This document shows, in pieces, positions 17,665-27,107 of a stretch of 64,000 nt of DNA. The notes beneath the pieces are model-generated. The model saw only the letters and a list, made by a program, of their open reading frames with translations, ran no database searches and was not told the origin of the DNA. Each line of letters opens with the position of its first letter. The stretch's first letter is position 1. Both the position numbers and the translations under genes were made by a program. Origin of the DNA: Chitinophaga sp. S165 (lineage in GTDB: Bacteria; Bacteroidota; Bacteroidia; Chitinophagales; Chitinophagaceae); NCBI RefSeq assembly GCF_003182155.1, contig NZ_QGTG01000010.1:62001-126000 (forward strand). Direction: 5' to 3'.

Positions 17665-19850
17665 TCATTGTTTTATGATCTTCAGACGCCGTTTACCTTC
17701 GTCTATAATAACAATATACACGCCCCTTGCCCACGAACTGGCATCAATACGCTTGCCCGACTGGAACTGTGGATTGCAGTATATCAGTCGCCCGGAAGCA
17801 TCAAATATCCTCACGTCATGATTCACGGCTGATAATCCCAGTAACTGGACACTTTCTGTAACCGGATTAGGCGCTATCCTCACAGATTGGCCCTCCACCG
17901 CATCATGCGTATCCGCCACCTGCATACTCGCCATGCGCAGCGCCCCGGGGAATGTAAACTTCACTGCCGCACTGAAGAACCGCCGGTTATCATGTGTCAG
18001 CATATTCAGCCTGTAATAGACCGTACCGGTTAGCACCGCCTGGTCCAGGAAGGTGTAAGAACGCGTTGTCGTTGAATTGCTGGCGGCATTGACAGTACCA
18101 ATGGCACTCCATATAGTGGAATCCAGGCTACGTTCTATCGTGAAGTTCTTCGTATTCTTCTCCGCGCTTGTCGTCCACCTTAACTGAGCCTTAGACTGTT
18201 GTAACACGACGCTGAAGCTGGCTATTCTGAAAGGTTGCGCATACATAGTATCAGGCATACCTTTTACAACGGTACTGAAGAAATGAAGACCTGTCGTTGT
18301 CTCCATGTTCAACCGGTAATACTGCCGGCTCCTGTAAGTATTGGTATCGGTAAAATTATAAAAGCGTGAGCCGGGATAGTTACCAGCGGCAGCCAGCGTA
18401 CCTACAGTAAGCCAATTTAATGAATCACTGCTATTCTCTACAATAAACCACCTGGTACTTTTTTCGTTATTGCTATACCATAACAATTGCAGTTTGTCTT
18501 TATTAGGCTGCACCAGGAAATTGGTGATATTAAAGTAAGTGTTGGCGCCATAACTTGTATCTGGAATCCCCCTCACAATACTGCTGTAGATGTAATGTGT
18601 ATCTGCTACGATCACATCAAGCCTGTAAAACTGTTTTACTTTATACAGTGTCGTATCCAGATAAGTATATGATCGTCCGGTACTGTCATTACCTGTTGGA
18701 GTAACATTGACCAGGTTATTGAAGTTGACAGAATCAGCACTCCGCTGAACAATGAATCTGCTTACATTCCTTTCATATGAAGTGCTCCAGTTCAGCTGCA
18801 GTTTATTTGTATTATTACTGACCGTAAACGCCGTCAATGCAACAGGTACCTGTGGTGGCGGCGGAATGCCCCTCACGATACCACTATAGATATAATGTGT
18901 GTCGGCCACAATAACATCCAGCCTGTAAAACTGTTTGACCGTGTGCCGGGTAGTATCCAGGTAAGTGTAGGATCGTCCCGTACTGTCATTCCCTGTTGCA
19001 GTGACATTGCTCAGGCTATTGAAGTTGACAGAATCTGCACTCCGCTGAACAACAAACCTGCTCACATTCTTTTCGTATGCAGTGCTCCAGTTCAGCTGGA
19101 ACTTATTAGCATTATTACTAAGCGTAAACGCATTCAGCACAACAGGTACCTGCGGCTGTGGTGGATTGCCATTGCAGAGTGCCTGGGGAATATTTCTGGC
19201 AACTACTCTTGTGTAAAGTACATAATGCCCCGAATCGTTGAGGTGGATACCATCACCGTAACTATATGCACGTTTAATGGAATCATTTGGCTGCGTCATG
19301 CCTGTCCAGAAATCAATTGACTTGTCTCCGAAAGAGGAAAAGGTCCAATCGCGCATTGCTTTCAGATTAGCCACCATCTGCGCAGAATAATCGTTTCGGG
19401 GCTGGGTTGATGCAACCCATACCTTCACTCCCTGCGCGGTTGCAGCATTAAGCACACGCTGGTAATTGGCCTGTTGTTCCGCTAATGTATAACCCCGGCC
19501 AACGTCGTTGGTGGGCAGATTGATGATGATGGCATGGGGCTGTAATGATAAAGCTTTCGTGATATTATGCGCCGTATCAGGCGATGGCCTTGATGCCGGA
19601 GGTACATAGCCGGTCGGATTAATATCGTAGGTTGTATAATTGCCTACTGCCAGGTTATATACCTGGTAACCTGAGTTGATACCTTTCAGGTATTGCGTGT
19701 AAAGGCTTACCATCCGCGATTGGGAGTAGCGCCGGTACCGGCGGCTGTAGAAGATCCTAATACAACAATACGATAAGGAGTAGTACAACTCTGTGCATAG
19801 ATAAAGGCGCTGTAAATGGTCAGAAACAGCAGCAGAATTACTGTCCGCAT
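17665..19850 (-). pseudogene. SGNH/GDSL hydrolase with T9SS type A sorting domain, split by a one-base frameshift
   Basis: Reading from the ATG at 19850 gives a signal peptide (MRTVILLLFLTIYSAFIYAQ) and SGNH block I (VLGSSTAAG, nucleophile Ser34), then a TAA at 19709-19707 after NRGW. A shift of one base at 19710-19714 restores VSLYTQYLKG and 680 further residues. These include block III-like LPTND and block V DGIHLNDSGH, four T9SS-associated beta-sandwich repeats of about 100 residues, and a type A sorting domain (VRIAPNPVTESV to KIIKQ). One extra G in the GG run (minus strand) would repair the gene. It is either a true mutation, a phase-variable run (short for that), or a base-calling error. 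Without repair, the downstream fragment lacks both export signal and nucleophile. Confidence 0.85.
18563..19162 (-). repeat. Two tandem 300-bp repeats inside the SGNH hydrolase gene
   Basis: Units at 18563-18862 and 18863-19162 are in exact 300-bp register and encode near-identical beta-sandwich modules (shared VQRSADSVNF, GNDSTGRSYTYLDTT, KQFYRLDVIVADTHYIYS). Two more diverged modules follow at lower coordinates. This indicates recent in-frame duplication. Confidence 0.85.
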
Positions 19851-20103
19851 TTTGAGGATTTGATTGATGAATGATTATTATGTCCGCGAGGTAGGGGTAT
19901 CCGGAAAGGAAAGAATTGGCGTAACGAAATTTTGGGATTATTATTATTTCTTAAAGGTACTGAAAAACAGAAATAATATATTCTGAGAGATTAATTTTTA
20001 TTTCTTCAGATGATCTGCTTTGCATTCACCTGTTGCCATTAACATAACCATACTAACGCCAGTGACGCAGTTTACACGCAGTTAATTTTATCTAGTAAGG
20101 GTA

Positions 20104-22473
20104 TTATAAGCGAATCGTCTGTCTGCCGCCTTTCAATGGAACAGACTTACCATGCCATATGAAAGTTCCTGTCACTGAAGAAGGAAGTAGAACGGTGGCA
20201 TCAATACCCTGTGTTCCCTTCCTTACAAGCGTTACGGCAATCTCTCCATCTGGATGAGGCATCTTACCCGTTGCCTCCTGCAGCTCACCCGGTTGCGGTT
20301 TGATCTGCACTTTCTTAAACCCGGGCGCTGCCGGAGTGATGCCACAAATGGTGGCAAGAAAATCATAATTAGGACTGGCACTCCACGCATGACAATCTGA
20401 TCTTGTGGGATCAGGATTTTCGGCAAAGGTGGTGAGGCCGTTCTTTAACATATCACGCCACGGCGTAAGCTGTGAATAATATAACTCTCCCATCTCTGCT
20501 TTTTTCAATGCGAGGGTAAGGTAAAAGCGATAATAAAAGGTGGCCTGACTCAAGGTAGTATCATACAATACTTTGCGCATGACTGCCTGTCGCCGGGCCA
20601 CAGGAATAGCACCCGTAAGCACGCCCATAATGCTGGCATGCTGGCTGAAAGTATTATGAACAGGTGTATTGGCCATTAACCCTTTAGCATTATCAAAACA
20701 GGCATCGTAAGCGCCCTTACTCAGACTGGCTGCTATCTTTCTGTATCGTGCAGCCTGCGGTTGCTTATTAAAATAACTGAACAACTCTGCCGCCTGTTGC
20801 AAAGTGTATACATACTGAAGAGTGATCACGGAAGAATTACCATCAGTAGCACCATCCGGTACACCATTGGGAAATGCATGATTCCAGTCTGTAAAGTTCC
20901 ACCACTTCATAGGTCCCAGCATCTTCTTTGTAGTATCAATATGCTGTTCATACCAGTTCAATACGCCTTCGGCTGCTGTAAGGAACTGTCCAACGAATTC
21001 ATCGTCCCGGCGATGCATGAAGTAATCATAGATCATCGACACCCAGTAAAGGGAAAACGGTGGTATGACCTGTAAGCGGTTGCTGGGATATCTCCCTTGC
21101 GTTAACCCTTCAGGCACACGGGAATGATAAAAGTCAAGTAATGCTTTGCGCATCAGACGATCATCACCTGTAACGTATAGAGAGATGAGCGATTGGATAC
21201 GTGTATCTCCTTCGTATTGCAGTTGCTCATAATAAGGACAATCATAATAGGTCTCCCCTGCACATAAACGCGCTGTACGCCAGCCCACATTCCATATCTC
21301 CTGTAACGACGTATCACTACTTGCAAATGACGCTTTTTGCACGAAAGGATACCCGGTGTACATGCCATATAGGTCATCGATCACCAATGGTTCTTCTTTA
21401 GTAGTTATATCAAGCTGCAGGTAGCGCCATGTACGCAGCCATAGCGGGCGGAATAATCGCTTACTGCCTCCGTCCGGCTCAAATACATCATAGTTACCCA
21501 TGATCTGCTTGTCTTCTATATCATTCCTGTTGCCCTTTCCATTTTTGCCAAACAGGGCTTCCGCATATGTAAGCCTCACCAGGGAACCTTTCCCCTCACT
21601 TGTTATCAGTTCAGGATAAGCTACCGTATTAAAGTTCTGGTCCAACAGGATACTTACAGTCGTATTTGCAGGAATGGTCAATGATTCTTTACCCTGTGCA
21701 AAACCTTCAGGCACTTTAATACCATTAACACGGCGTACCGTATTGATACGTTGCTTTGATTCTTCCATCAAAGGAATATTGCGCGGTTCAAGTGTCCAGA
21801 AGTTATCTGTTCCATAACCTGAAGGAGCCGGAGCCACCAGCTTTCTGGCAGATAGCCAGCGTTCATCATTAAAACCGGTCTGCTCCCATTGCCAGGGATA
21901 TAAGGCAGCCTGCACACTATCACCCGGCCCGATCACCATGTAAGAGTGCAAACGAGGGCCATTATCTTTCGAGCAGGCATGATAAGCTTTGTTCTCCCAA
22001 ACTTTCCATGTACCATCGGTATTGACAGTTTTTTCATTGTCTGTATCGCCCTGTAATAAAAAGGCCGTCTGATTGGATATCTGCGCCACTGCTGCCTCCT
22101 CTCCCATGTTCCAGACGAGGGCCGCAATACTGTTGTCCCCTGCTTTTAGATACTGCGCAATGTCCACCGTTTCAAAGTACCATTTGTACAAATCACCCCG
22201 GGCCGGGCCGTTACATACAGCAGTGCCGTTCACAAACAAGCGGTAGCGGTTATCGGCCGATACGTGCACGATATATTGCGAAGGCTGTTGTGTTAGTGTA
22301 AATGTTTTCCGGAAATGATAGACGCCATAGGCACGCCCCGGAACATCCGGATAAGTGATCCAACTGGCCGGCCATTGTCCCTTCAGCAATGAAGGATTGA
22401 CAGGCAGCTGTTGTGCGAATACATCAACTGAAAAAAACAGGAGTAATGGCAGCAGAAAGACAGGCAATCGCAT
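20104..22473 (-). CDS. GH78-like alpha-L-rhamnosidase family protein (paralogue A)
   Basis: 789 residues with a signal peptide (MRLPVFLLPLLLFFSVDVFA), an N-terminal jelly-roll that matches the rhamnosidase N-terminal/carbohydrate-binding region (HVSADNRYRLFVNGT, ARGDLYKWYFETVDI), and an (alpha/alpha)6 catalytic domain containing YYDCPYYEQLQYEGDTRIQ, the GH78 counterpart of DCPxRxExxGWTGD. It ends with the C-terminal beta-sandwich (SDCHAWSASPNYDF, ATGKMPHPDGEI). The predicted action is hydrolysis of terminal alpha-L-rhamnose or a related sugar in the periplasm. The ATG at 22473 is preferred over a TTG eight codons upstream. A homologue is transcribed divergently 225 bp away. Confidence 0.85.
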   Translation of the reverse strand: MRLPVFLLPLLLFFSVDVFAQQLPVNPSLLKGQWPASWITYPDVPGRAYGVYHFRKTFTLTQQPSQYIVHVSADNRYRLFVNGTAVCNGPARGDLYKWYFETVDIAQYLKAGDNSIAALVWNMGEEAAVAQISNQTAFLLQGDTDNEKTVNTDGTWKVWENKAYHACSKDNGPRLHSYMVIGPGDSVQAALYPWQWEQTGFNDERWLSARKLVAPAPSGYGTDNFWTLEPRNIPLMEESKQRINTVRRVNGIKVPEGFAQGKESLTIPANTTVSILLDQNFNTVAYPELITSEGKGSLVRLTYAEALFGKNGKGNRNDIEDKQIMGNYDVFEPDGGSKRLFRPLWLRTWRYLQLDITTKEEPLVIDDLYGMYTGYPFVQKASFASSDTSLQEIWNVGWRTARLCAGETYYDCPYYEQLQYEGDTRIQSLISLYVTGDDRLMRKALLDFYHSRVPEGLTQGRYPSNRLQVIPPFSLYWVSMIYDYFMHRRDDEFVGQFLTAAEGVLNWYEQHIDTTKKMLGPMKWWNFTDWNHAFPNGVPDGATDGNSSVITLQYVYTLQQAAELFSYFNKQPQAARYRKIAASLSKGAYDACFDNAKGLMANTPVHNTFSQHASIMGVLTGAIPVARRQAVMRKVLYDTTLSQATFYYRFYLTLALKKAEMGELYYSQLTPWRDMLKNGLTTFAENPDPTRSDCHAWSASPNYDFLATICGITPAAPGFKKVQIKPQPGELQEATGKMPHPDGEIAVTLVRKGTQGIDATVLLPSSVTGTFIWHGKSVPLKGGRQTIRL

Positions 22474-22698
22474 TTTGGATAGTCTTAGGTGAAACAAGCG
22501 TCTCTAAATGTATTGAAAATATTGCAAAGACAATAGTATCCACAAAAGCCCTCTCCTTCATCTTTATGCATCGGCAAGAATACCGCTCCTCCCTTCTATC
22601 CGTCCTTTCTTACTATATTTTACAGAAACAGGATAGTATAGGATACTGAGTACATGGCAGACTGTTATATTGGTCATTCAATTAATTCCACGTCCTGA

Positions 22699-25062
22699 AT
22701 GAATAAGTTTCTTTTCTTAGCACTAACGCTTTGCAGTTTCCTGTTTCCTGCAATCAATTCCGCCCAATCTGCCGCGCAACCTGAAAGGCAATGGAATGCC
22801 CATTGGATTGCTCCGCAGAATGATCCAGGTACCGGATATGGGGTATATTATTTCCGTAAGAAAATTGACCTTGCTGCAAAACCTTCCAGTTTCATTATCC
22901 ATGTATCGGCTGATAACCGTTATAAACTGTACGTCAATGGTACACTGGTATCACTAGGGCCTGCACGCGGAGATACTTATTACTGGAATTATGAAACAGT
23001 AGATCTCGCACCATACCTTACAACAGGTAAGAATATAGTGGCAGCACTGGTTTTTAACGAATCTGAGTACCGTCCCGAGGCCCAGATATCAGTAAGGACC
23101 GCCTTCATTATACAAGGCAATTCTTCCAATGAAGAGGTCCTTAATACCAATAACACCTGGAAGTTTATGCGCGACAATGGACGTCAGCCCATCGGAGGTT
23201 TCTTCTTTGCCGCCAGCAAAGGTGAGTTTGTGAATATGGATCAATCCGTGCAGGATTGGATGGCCGTTAATTATAATGATAATAACTGGCAACCTGCCGC
23301 TCATCTGTTCCAGGGCCATTTAAAAGGTGATGGCGATGGATTGGCCTGGATGTTGGTCCCCTCATCATTGCCACAGATGGAACTAACTTATGAGCGGATA
23401 CCTCTCGTGCGTAAGGCGACCGGCATCACGCTTCCGTCTGCATTCCCGGCAGCAAAAACAGCCATTACCATTCCAGCCGATACGACCGTTACTTTCCTTC
23501 TGGACCAAACGCACCTGACCAATGCATATATCAACTTAAACTTTAGCAAGGGTAAGAATGCAGGCATTTCAATGCGGTATGCGGAATCCCTTTATGATAA
23601 CGTAAAGAAGTTTGGCGACCGGAAAGGCAACCGCAATGATGTAGAAGGCAAAGACTTCAACGGAAGAATGGATAGCATCGTCTCCGCCGGCAGTATAGGT
23701 CAGTCTTATACAACCCTTTACTGGAGAACATTCCGCTATATCCTGGTAACGGTGCATACACAAAGTGAGCCATTGGTGATAGATGATATCTCAGGTGTAT
23801 TTACCGGCTACCCTTTCAAATTCAATGCTGCATTTAATAGCGGCAATAACGAAATAAAGGATATACTGGATATAGGATGGCGCACCGCCCGCCTTTGCGC
23901 CATGGAAACTTATTTCGATTGCCCTTATTATGAACAGTTGCAGTACATCGGCGATACGCGCATACAGGCAATGGTTAGCTACTACAATAGCGGTGACGAC
24001 AGACTGGCCCGTAATGCTATTGATCTGATGGACCACTCACGTATCACCGAAGGCGCTACACAAAGCAGATGGCCCACCCGCAGTACACAGATCATCTCCA
24101 CCTTTTCTTTGTGGTATATCGGCATATTGCACGATTACTGGATGTATAGGGCTGACAGTAGTTTCATTAAAAATAAATTGACCGGAGCACGCGCTGTGCT
24201 GGAATTTTTCAGCAGGTATCAGGGAGAAGATGGCTCGTTAAGAAATACGCCTTATTGGAACTTTATTGACTGGGTAGGCGGCAAAGGATGGAATTTCGCA
24301 ATGCCGCCAAAAGGCACAGATGGTGCATCAGCCATTCTTGACCTTCAATTACTGATGGCATATCAATGGGCAGCTGAACTGGAATCACATATGGGTATGC
24401 CAGGATATGCTGACCTGTACAGGAAGAAAGCAGCACAGCTAAAACAAACCATCCGGAACAAGTACTGGAATGCAGGCAAGAAACTGTATGCAGACACGAA
24501 TGAAAAAGATGTCTATTCACAACATGCGAATTCACTGGCGGTATTGACAGGCATGGTAAATCGACAGGACCTGCCCGAGGCATGTAAGCAACTTTTAAAC
24601 AATAAATCCCTGACCCAATGTACCATCTATTTCAAGTATTACCTGCACCTGGCATTGGCTAAAGGCGGACTTGGTAATGATTACCTCAAATGGCTGGATG
24701 TATGGCGCGATAATATCAAAATGGGATTAACTACCTGGGCCGAAATATCCGATCTGCCCAATAGCCGTTCCGATTGCCATGCCTGGGGCGCCAGTCCCAA
24801 TATCGAGTTCTTCAGAATAGTGCTGGGTATTGATAGTGATGCGCCCGGCTTCCGTAAAATAAAAATAGAACCGCATCTGGGAGATTTAAAGAATGTGAGC
24901 GGCGAGATACCACACCCAAATGGAAAGATTGCGGCGGCTTACACTTTCGATAAAGGCAAGTGGAAGATAAAGATCCAGCTTCCACAAAAAACCACCGGCG
25001 CCTTTGTATGGAAAACGAAGAGGTTCCAGCTTAAAGCCGGAGAGAATGTATTCGAGATCTAA
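22699..25062 (+). CDS. GH78-like alpha-L-rhamnosidase family protein (paralogue B)
   Basis: 787 residues with the same architecture as its divergent neighbour: signal peptide (NKFLFLALTLCSFLFPAINSA), jelly-roll (HVSADNRYKLYVNGT, ARGDTYYWNYETVDL), (alpha/alpha)6 domain with YFDCPYYEQLQYIGDTRIQ, and a C-terminal beta domain (RSDCHAWGASPNIEF, VSGEIPHPNGKI). Colinear conserved blocks show that the pair arose by duplication. Divergent orientation implies shared control from the 225-bp spacer. Substrate differences cannot be judged. An intrinsic terminator follows. Confidence 0.85.
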   Translation: MNKFLFLALTLCSFLFPAINSAQSAAQPERQWNAHWIAPQNDPGTGYGVYYFRKKIDLAAKPSSFIIHVSADNRYKLYVNGTLVSLGPARGDTYYWNYETVDLAPYLTTGKNIVAALVFNESEYRPEAQISVRTAFIIQGNSSNEEVLNTNNTWKFMRDNGRQPIGGFFFAASKGEFVNMDQSVQDWMAVNYNDNNWQPAAHLFQGHLKGDGDGLAWMLVPSSLPQMELTYERIPLVRKATGITLPSAFPAAKTAITIPADTTVTFLLDQTHLTNAYINLNFSKGKNAGISMRYAESLYDNVKKFGDRKGNRNDVEGKDFNGRMDSIVSAGSIGQSYTTLYWRTFRYILVTVHTQSEPLVIDDISGVFTGYPFKFNAAFNSGNNEIKDILDIGWRTARLCAMETYFDCPYYEQLQYIGDTRIQAMVSYYNSGDDRLARNAIDLMDHSRITEGATQSRWPTRSTQIISTFSLWYIGILHDYWMYRADSSFIKNKLTGARAVLEFFSRYQGEDGSLRNTPYWNFIDWVGGKGWNFAMPPKGTDGASAILDLQLLMAYQWAAELESHMGMPGYADLYRKKAAQLKQTIRNKYWNAGKKLYADTNEKDVYSQHANSLAVLTGMVNRQDLPEACKQLLNNKSLTQCTIYFKYYLHLALAKGGLGNDYLKWLDVWRDNIKMGLTTWAEISDLPNSRSDCHAWGASPNIEFFRIVLGIDSDAPGFRKIKIEPHLGDLKNVSGEIPHPNGKIAAAYTFDKGKWKIKIQLPQKTTGAFVWKTKRFQLKAGENVFEI

Positions 25063-25074
25063 GTGGTGATATCA

Positions 25075-25119
25075 AAAAAGGAAGCCCGTAGATAGCAATA
25101 TCTGCGGGCTTCTTTTTTT
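25075..25119 (+). terminator. Intrinsic terminator after GH78-like paralogue B
   Basis: A 14-bp stem (25081-25094 with 25099-25112, one G-T pair), a 4-nt loop and a run of seven T, preceded by an A-run. It may also work for the leftward membrane-protein gene. Confidence 0.9.
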
Positions 25120-25145
25120 GAGCCGGAATCCGTACCATACGACGC

Positions 25146-25475
25146 TTATCCTTTCACCTGCTGGTGTCTCATTTTACTGAGAAGATAATGGATCGCGAGG
25201 GCCAGGAACGTCCAGTAAAAGGCAAAACCTATAAGAAAAAACGGAGGTGGTGTATCCGGGTCCTGATGTAAAAAGTTAATAAAAGGTAACAAAGGCCCTA
25301 TCAGAATAATTTTGACAGGAGATAAAATTGTTGACACGACAGATTGCCATCCTTGCTGAGCACTTGATCCCAGGAACGCCTCTGGCGCCTGATCTAAAAG
25401 CCCGGTAGTGCCAAATAGAAAGACAAACGCGGCAACGAGAAAGAGGACTACAAATTTTATTCTTGAGGTACGCAT
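25146..25475 (-). CDS. Small three-helix inner-membrane protein
   Basis: 109 residues with hydrophobic segments at about 7-25, 46-64 and 80-99, and a short basic C-terminus (MRHQQVKG). No conserved family is recognised. A strong Bacteroidota-type promoter with an overlapping palindrome lies upstream, supporting expression as its own unit. Its location between glycosidase genes gives no clear functional clue. Confidence 0.7.
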   Translation of the reverse strand: MRTSRIKFVVLFLVAAFVFLFGTTGLLDQAPEAFLGSSAQQGWQSVVSTILSPVKIILIGPLLPFINFLHQDPDTPPPFFLIGFAFYWTFLALAIHYLLSKMRHQQVKG

Positions 25476-25500
25476 AACAAAAGGTTTTTGGATTCTTTAA

Positions 25501-25539
25501 CAAAGATAAATCTTTCCCGATAACTTTGCAAAACAAAGT
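25501..25539 (-). promoter_or_regulatory. Bacteroidota promoter with overlapping operator palindrome
   Basis: On the minus strand a TTTG -33 element (25532-25529) and a perfect TAnnTTTG -7 element, TATCTTTG (25508-25501), are separated by 20 nt. The -7 element ends 25 nt before the ATG at 25475. The palindrome ACTTTG-N5-CAAAGT (25523-25539) overlaps the -33 element, as a repressor site would. Confidence 0.7.
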
Positions 25540-25642
25540 ACTTTAATATCACAAATAAAAGCGTCTTCAAGTCATCCGCCGACAAGGAGCAGCGAAAGGC
25601 TGAAGAAAGAGACAGAGAGATGTTCGGCTCCAGGGAATAAGA

Positions 25643-25684
25643 AAAAATAATGGCTACTTCAACCTAAAGATTAAAGTAGCCATT
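25643..25684 (-). terminator. Intrinsic terminator of the GH18-like gene
   Basis: A perfect 11-bp stem (25649-25659 with 25674-25684). On the minus strand it is followed by TTATTTTTT, placed just after the stop of the gene ending at 25709. Confidence 0.8.
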
Positions 25685-25708
25685 TTATAATTCCCTATAC
25701 GTTATTTA

Positions 25709-26959
25709 CTAACTTATCTTTTCACTTTTCCTTTTCGCTCCCGCAGGTTCGGAGGCGTTCCCTGCTCCCGCGTTCAACCCATTGTAAATGGCATTTCTAT
25801 AGGCCAATGCCAGCGCTCCTGTATTATTCTCACTCACTCCATTACAGCAGGTAGATAATGTACAATTCACTATCGAATCATACATCCAGATAAATCCTCC
25901 ATCAACAGGATACTTCTGACCGCCCCAGGCCTGAAACTGGTTTTGTAAGTCACTCGGGCATGCACCTCCCTCATTATAAGTATTCGTGCATTGTCCGCTT
26001 AACTCATATCCTGTACACTGAGGTGCACTTCCCCACCATGGTGCTCCTCCGAAGAATACTGCCGTATTCGGCTGAAATGTACCTGTAGGTAGTATGATAG
26101 TCTCATTACAATAGAAGAAGAAAGTTTCACCGCCTAACATGCTCTGCATTGCCGCATCGGGGCTGTTGTAAGTGCCCTGGCGGAGCATACCCGACCAGTC
26201 GGCATTTCCATACATCGCTACTGCCTGTTTGGTTACAACATTCGAGCCTGGAGCGTTATTCTGCCACCAACCGCTCGACTGCATAGCCCCCAGACCTGGA
26301 ATTAACAGCGTACCGGGATTAATTCTCTTAATAATAGCACCCCATGTTTGGGGGTCCATTCCGGCGCCACCTGAATAGCATTGCAGATGTATTGCGCTAA
26401 CAAAGTTATTCCCCCTTTGATTGATCAGGTCCTGAAAGGTATCACTCCAGGTTTCACTGGCGTAATACGGACAGAATGTAACAGAGCTATATCCTATATT
26501 TCCTAACATCAATCCGAAGTTCACCATAGTCGTAGTGTTCATATAGTCTTCGTTATCGAAGTCTATAGCGTCTATGTCTCCACCTGCTGCAACCATTGCC
26601 TGTTTCAACGCATTGAAGTTGTCGTATAACGGGTTTCCGGGACCAGGTACACCGTTTTGTACAAACTTCGAAATGTTCTGAAAGTCGCTGGTACCACCGG
26701 CGCCAACAGAGAAAATAATACCAATGCCTTTACTTCTTAGCTCTGCCAGACGTGCAGGTAAATTCATCGGCTGAGCTTCTGAATAAACTCCGTTCGTTAC
26801 AAATGGGGTGTTGTTAAAAATAAGGTTACCGTCTGAATTCACATGTACAGACCAAAGTACCAGTGTTGAATATTCACCGGTCTGGATTGCTTCTACAGCG
26901 CCATTTTGGCCAAAGGCAAACGCGCCTCCGGCATAAATTCTGGTTTGTGTGTTGTTCAT
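25709..26959 (-). CDS. GH18-like glycosidase without signal peptide
   Basis: 416 residues. Residues 128-138 contain an intact GH18 DxxDxDxE motif (Asp130, Asp133, Asp135, Glu137 as putative proton donor), preceded by the strand KGIGIIFSVGAGG that corresponds to the SxGG motif. This indicates a TIM-barrel chitinase or endo-N-acetylglucosaminidase-like fold. The second half is cysteine- and asparagine-rich (STCCNGVSENN) and ends in a basic tail (AGAKRKSEKIS). There is no signal peptide or T9SS domain, unusual for a glycan-degrading protein in this phylum, so it may be cytoplasmic, released by another route, or non-catalytic. The leader contains a duplicated 19-bp unit. Confidence 0.75.
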   Translation of the reverse strand: MNNTQTRIYAGGAFAFGQNGAVEAIQTGEYSTLVLWSVHVNSDGNLIFNNTPFVTNGVYSEAQPMNLPARLAELRSKGIGIIFSVGAGGTSDFQNISKFVQNGVPGPGNPLYDNFNALKQAMVAAGGDIDAIDFDNEDYMNTTTMVNFGLMLGNIGYSSVTFCPYYASETWSDTFQDLINQRGNNFVSAIHLQCYSGGAGMDPQTWGAIIKRINPGTLLIPGLGAMQSSGWWQNNAPGSNVVTKQAVAMYGNADWSGMLRQGTYNSPDAAMQSMLGGETFFFYCNETIILPTGTFQPNTAVFFGGAPWWGSAPQCTGYELSGQCTNTYNEGGACPSDLQNQFQAWGGQKYPVDGGFIWMYDSIVNCTLSTCCNGVSENNTGALALAYRNAIYNGLNAGAGNASEPAGAKRKSEKIS

Positions 26960-26971
26960 AAGAAATGGAAT

Positions 26972-27009
26972 TTGAGGTTTGTGATGTTACTTGAGGTTTG
27001 TGATGTTAC
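26972..27009. repeat. Tandem 19-bp duplication in the GH18-like gene leader
   Basis: TTGAGGTTTGTGATGTTAC occurs twice head-to-tail (26972-26990 and 26991-27009), 12 nt upstream of the start codon of the leftward GH18-like gene. It could be a duplicated regulator site or slippage product. Confidence 0.9.
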
Positions 27010-27107
27010 TCGATTTTTTGGTTATTGAGGTACAATTCATCTGGTAGATATATCCGGATATTCAATTTACGGAAATAATTTGATTACAGTCAATCCTGAA
27101 AAATATT

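Noticed and set aside
25555..25642. Short plus-strand open stretch reading SSADKEQRKAEERDREMFGS
   Set aside because: It looks coding by composition but has an upstream stop and no start codon at a suitable place, and a terminator follows; not supported as a gene.
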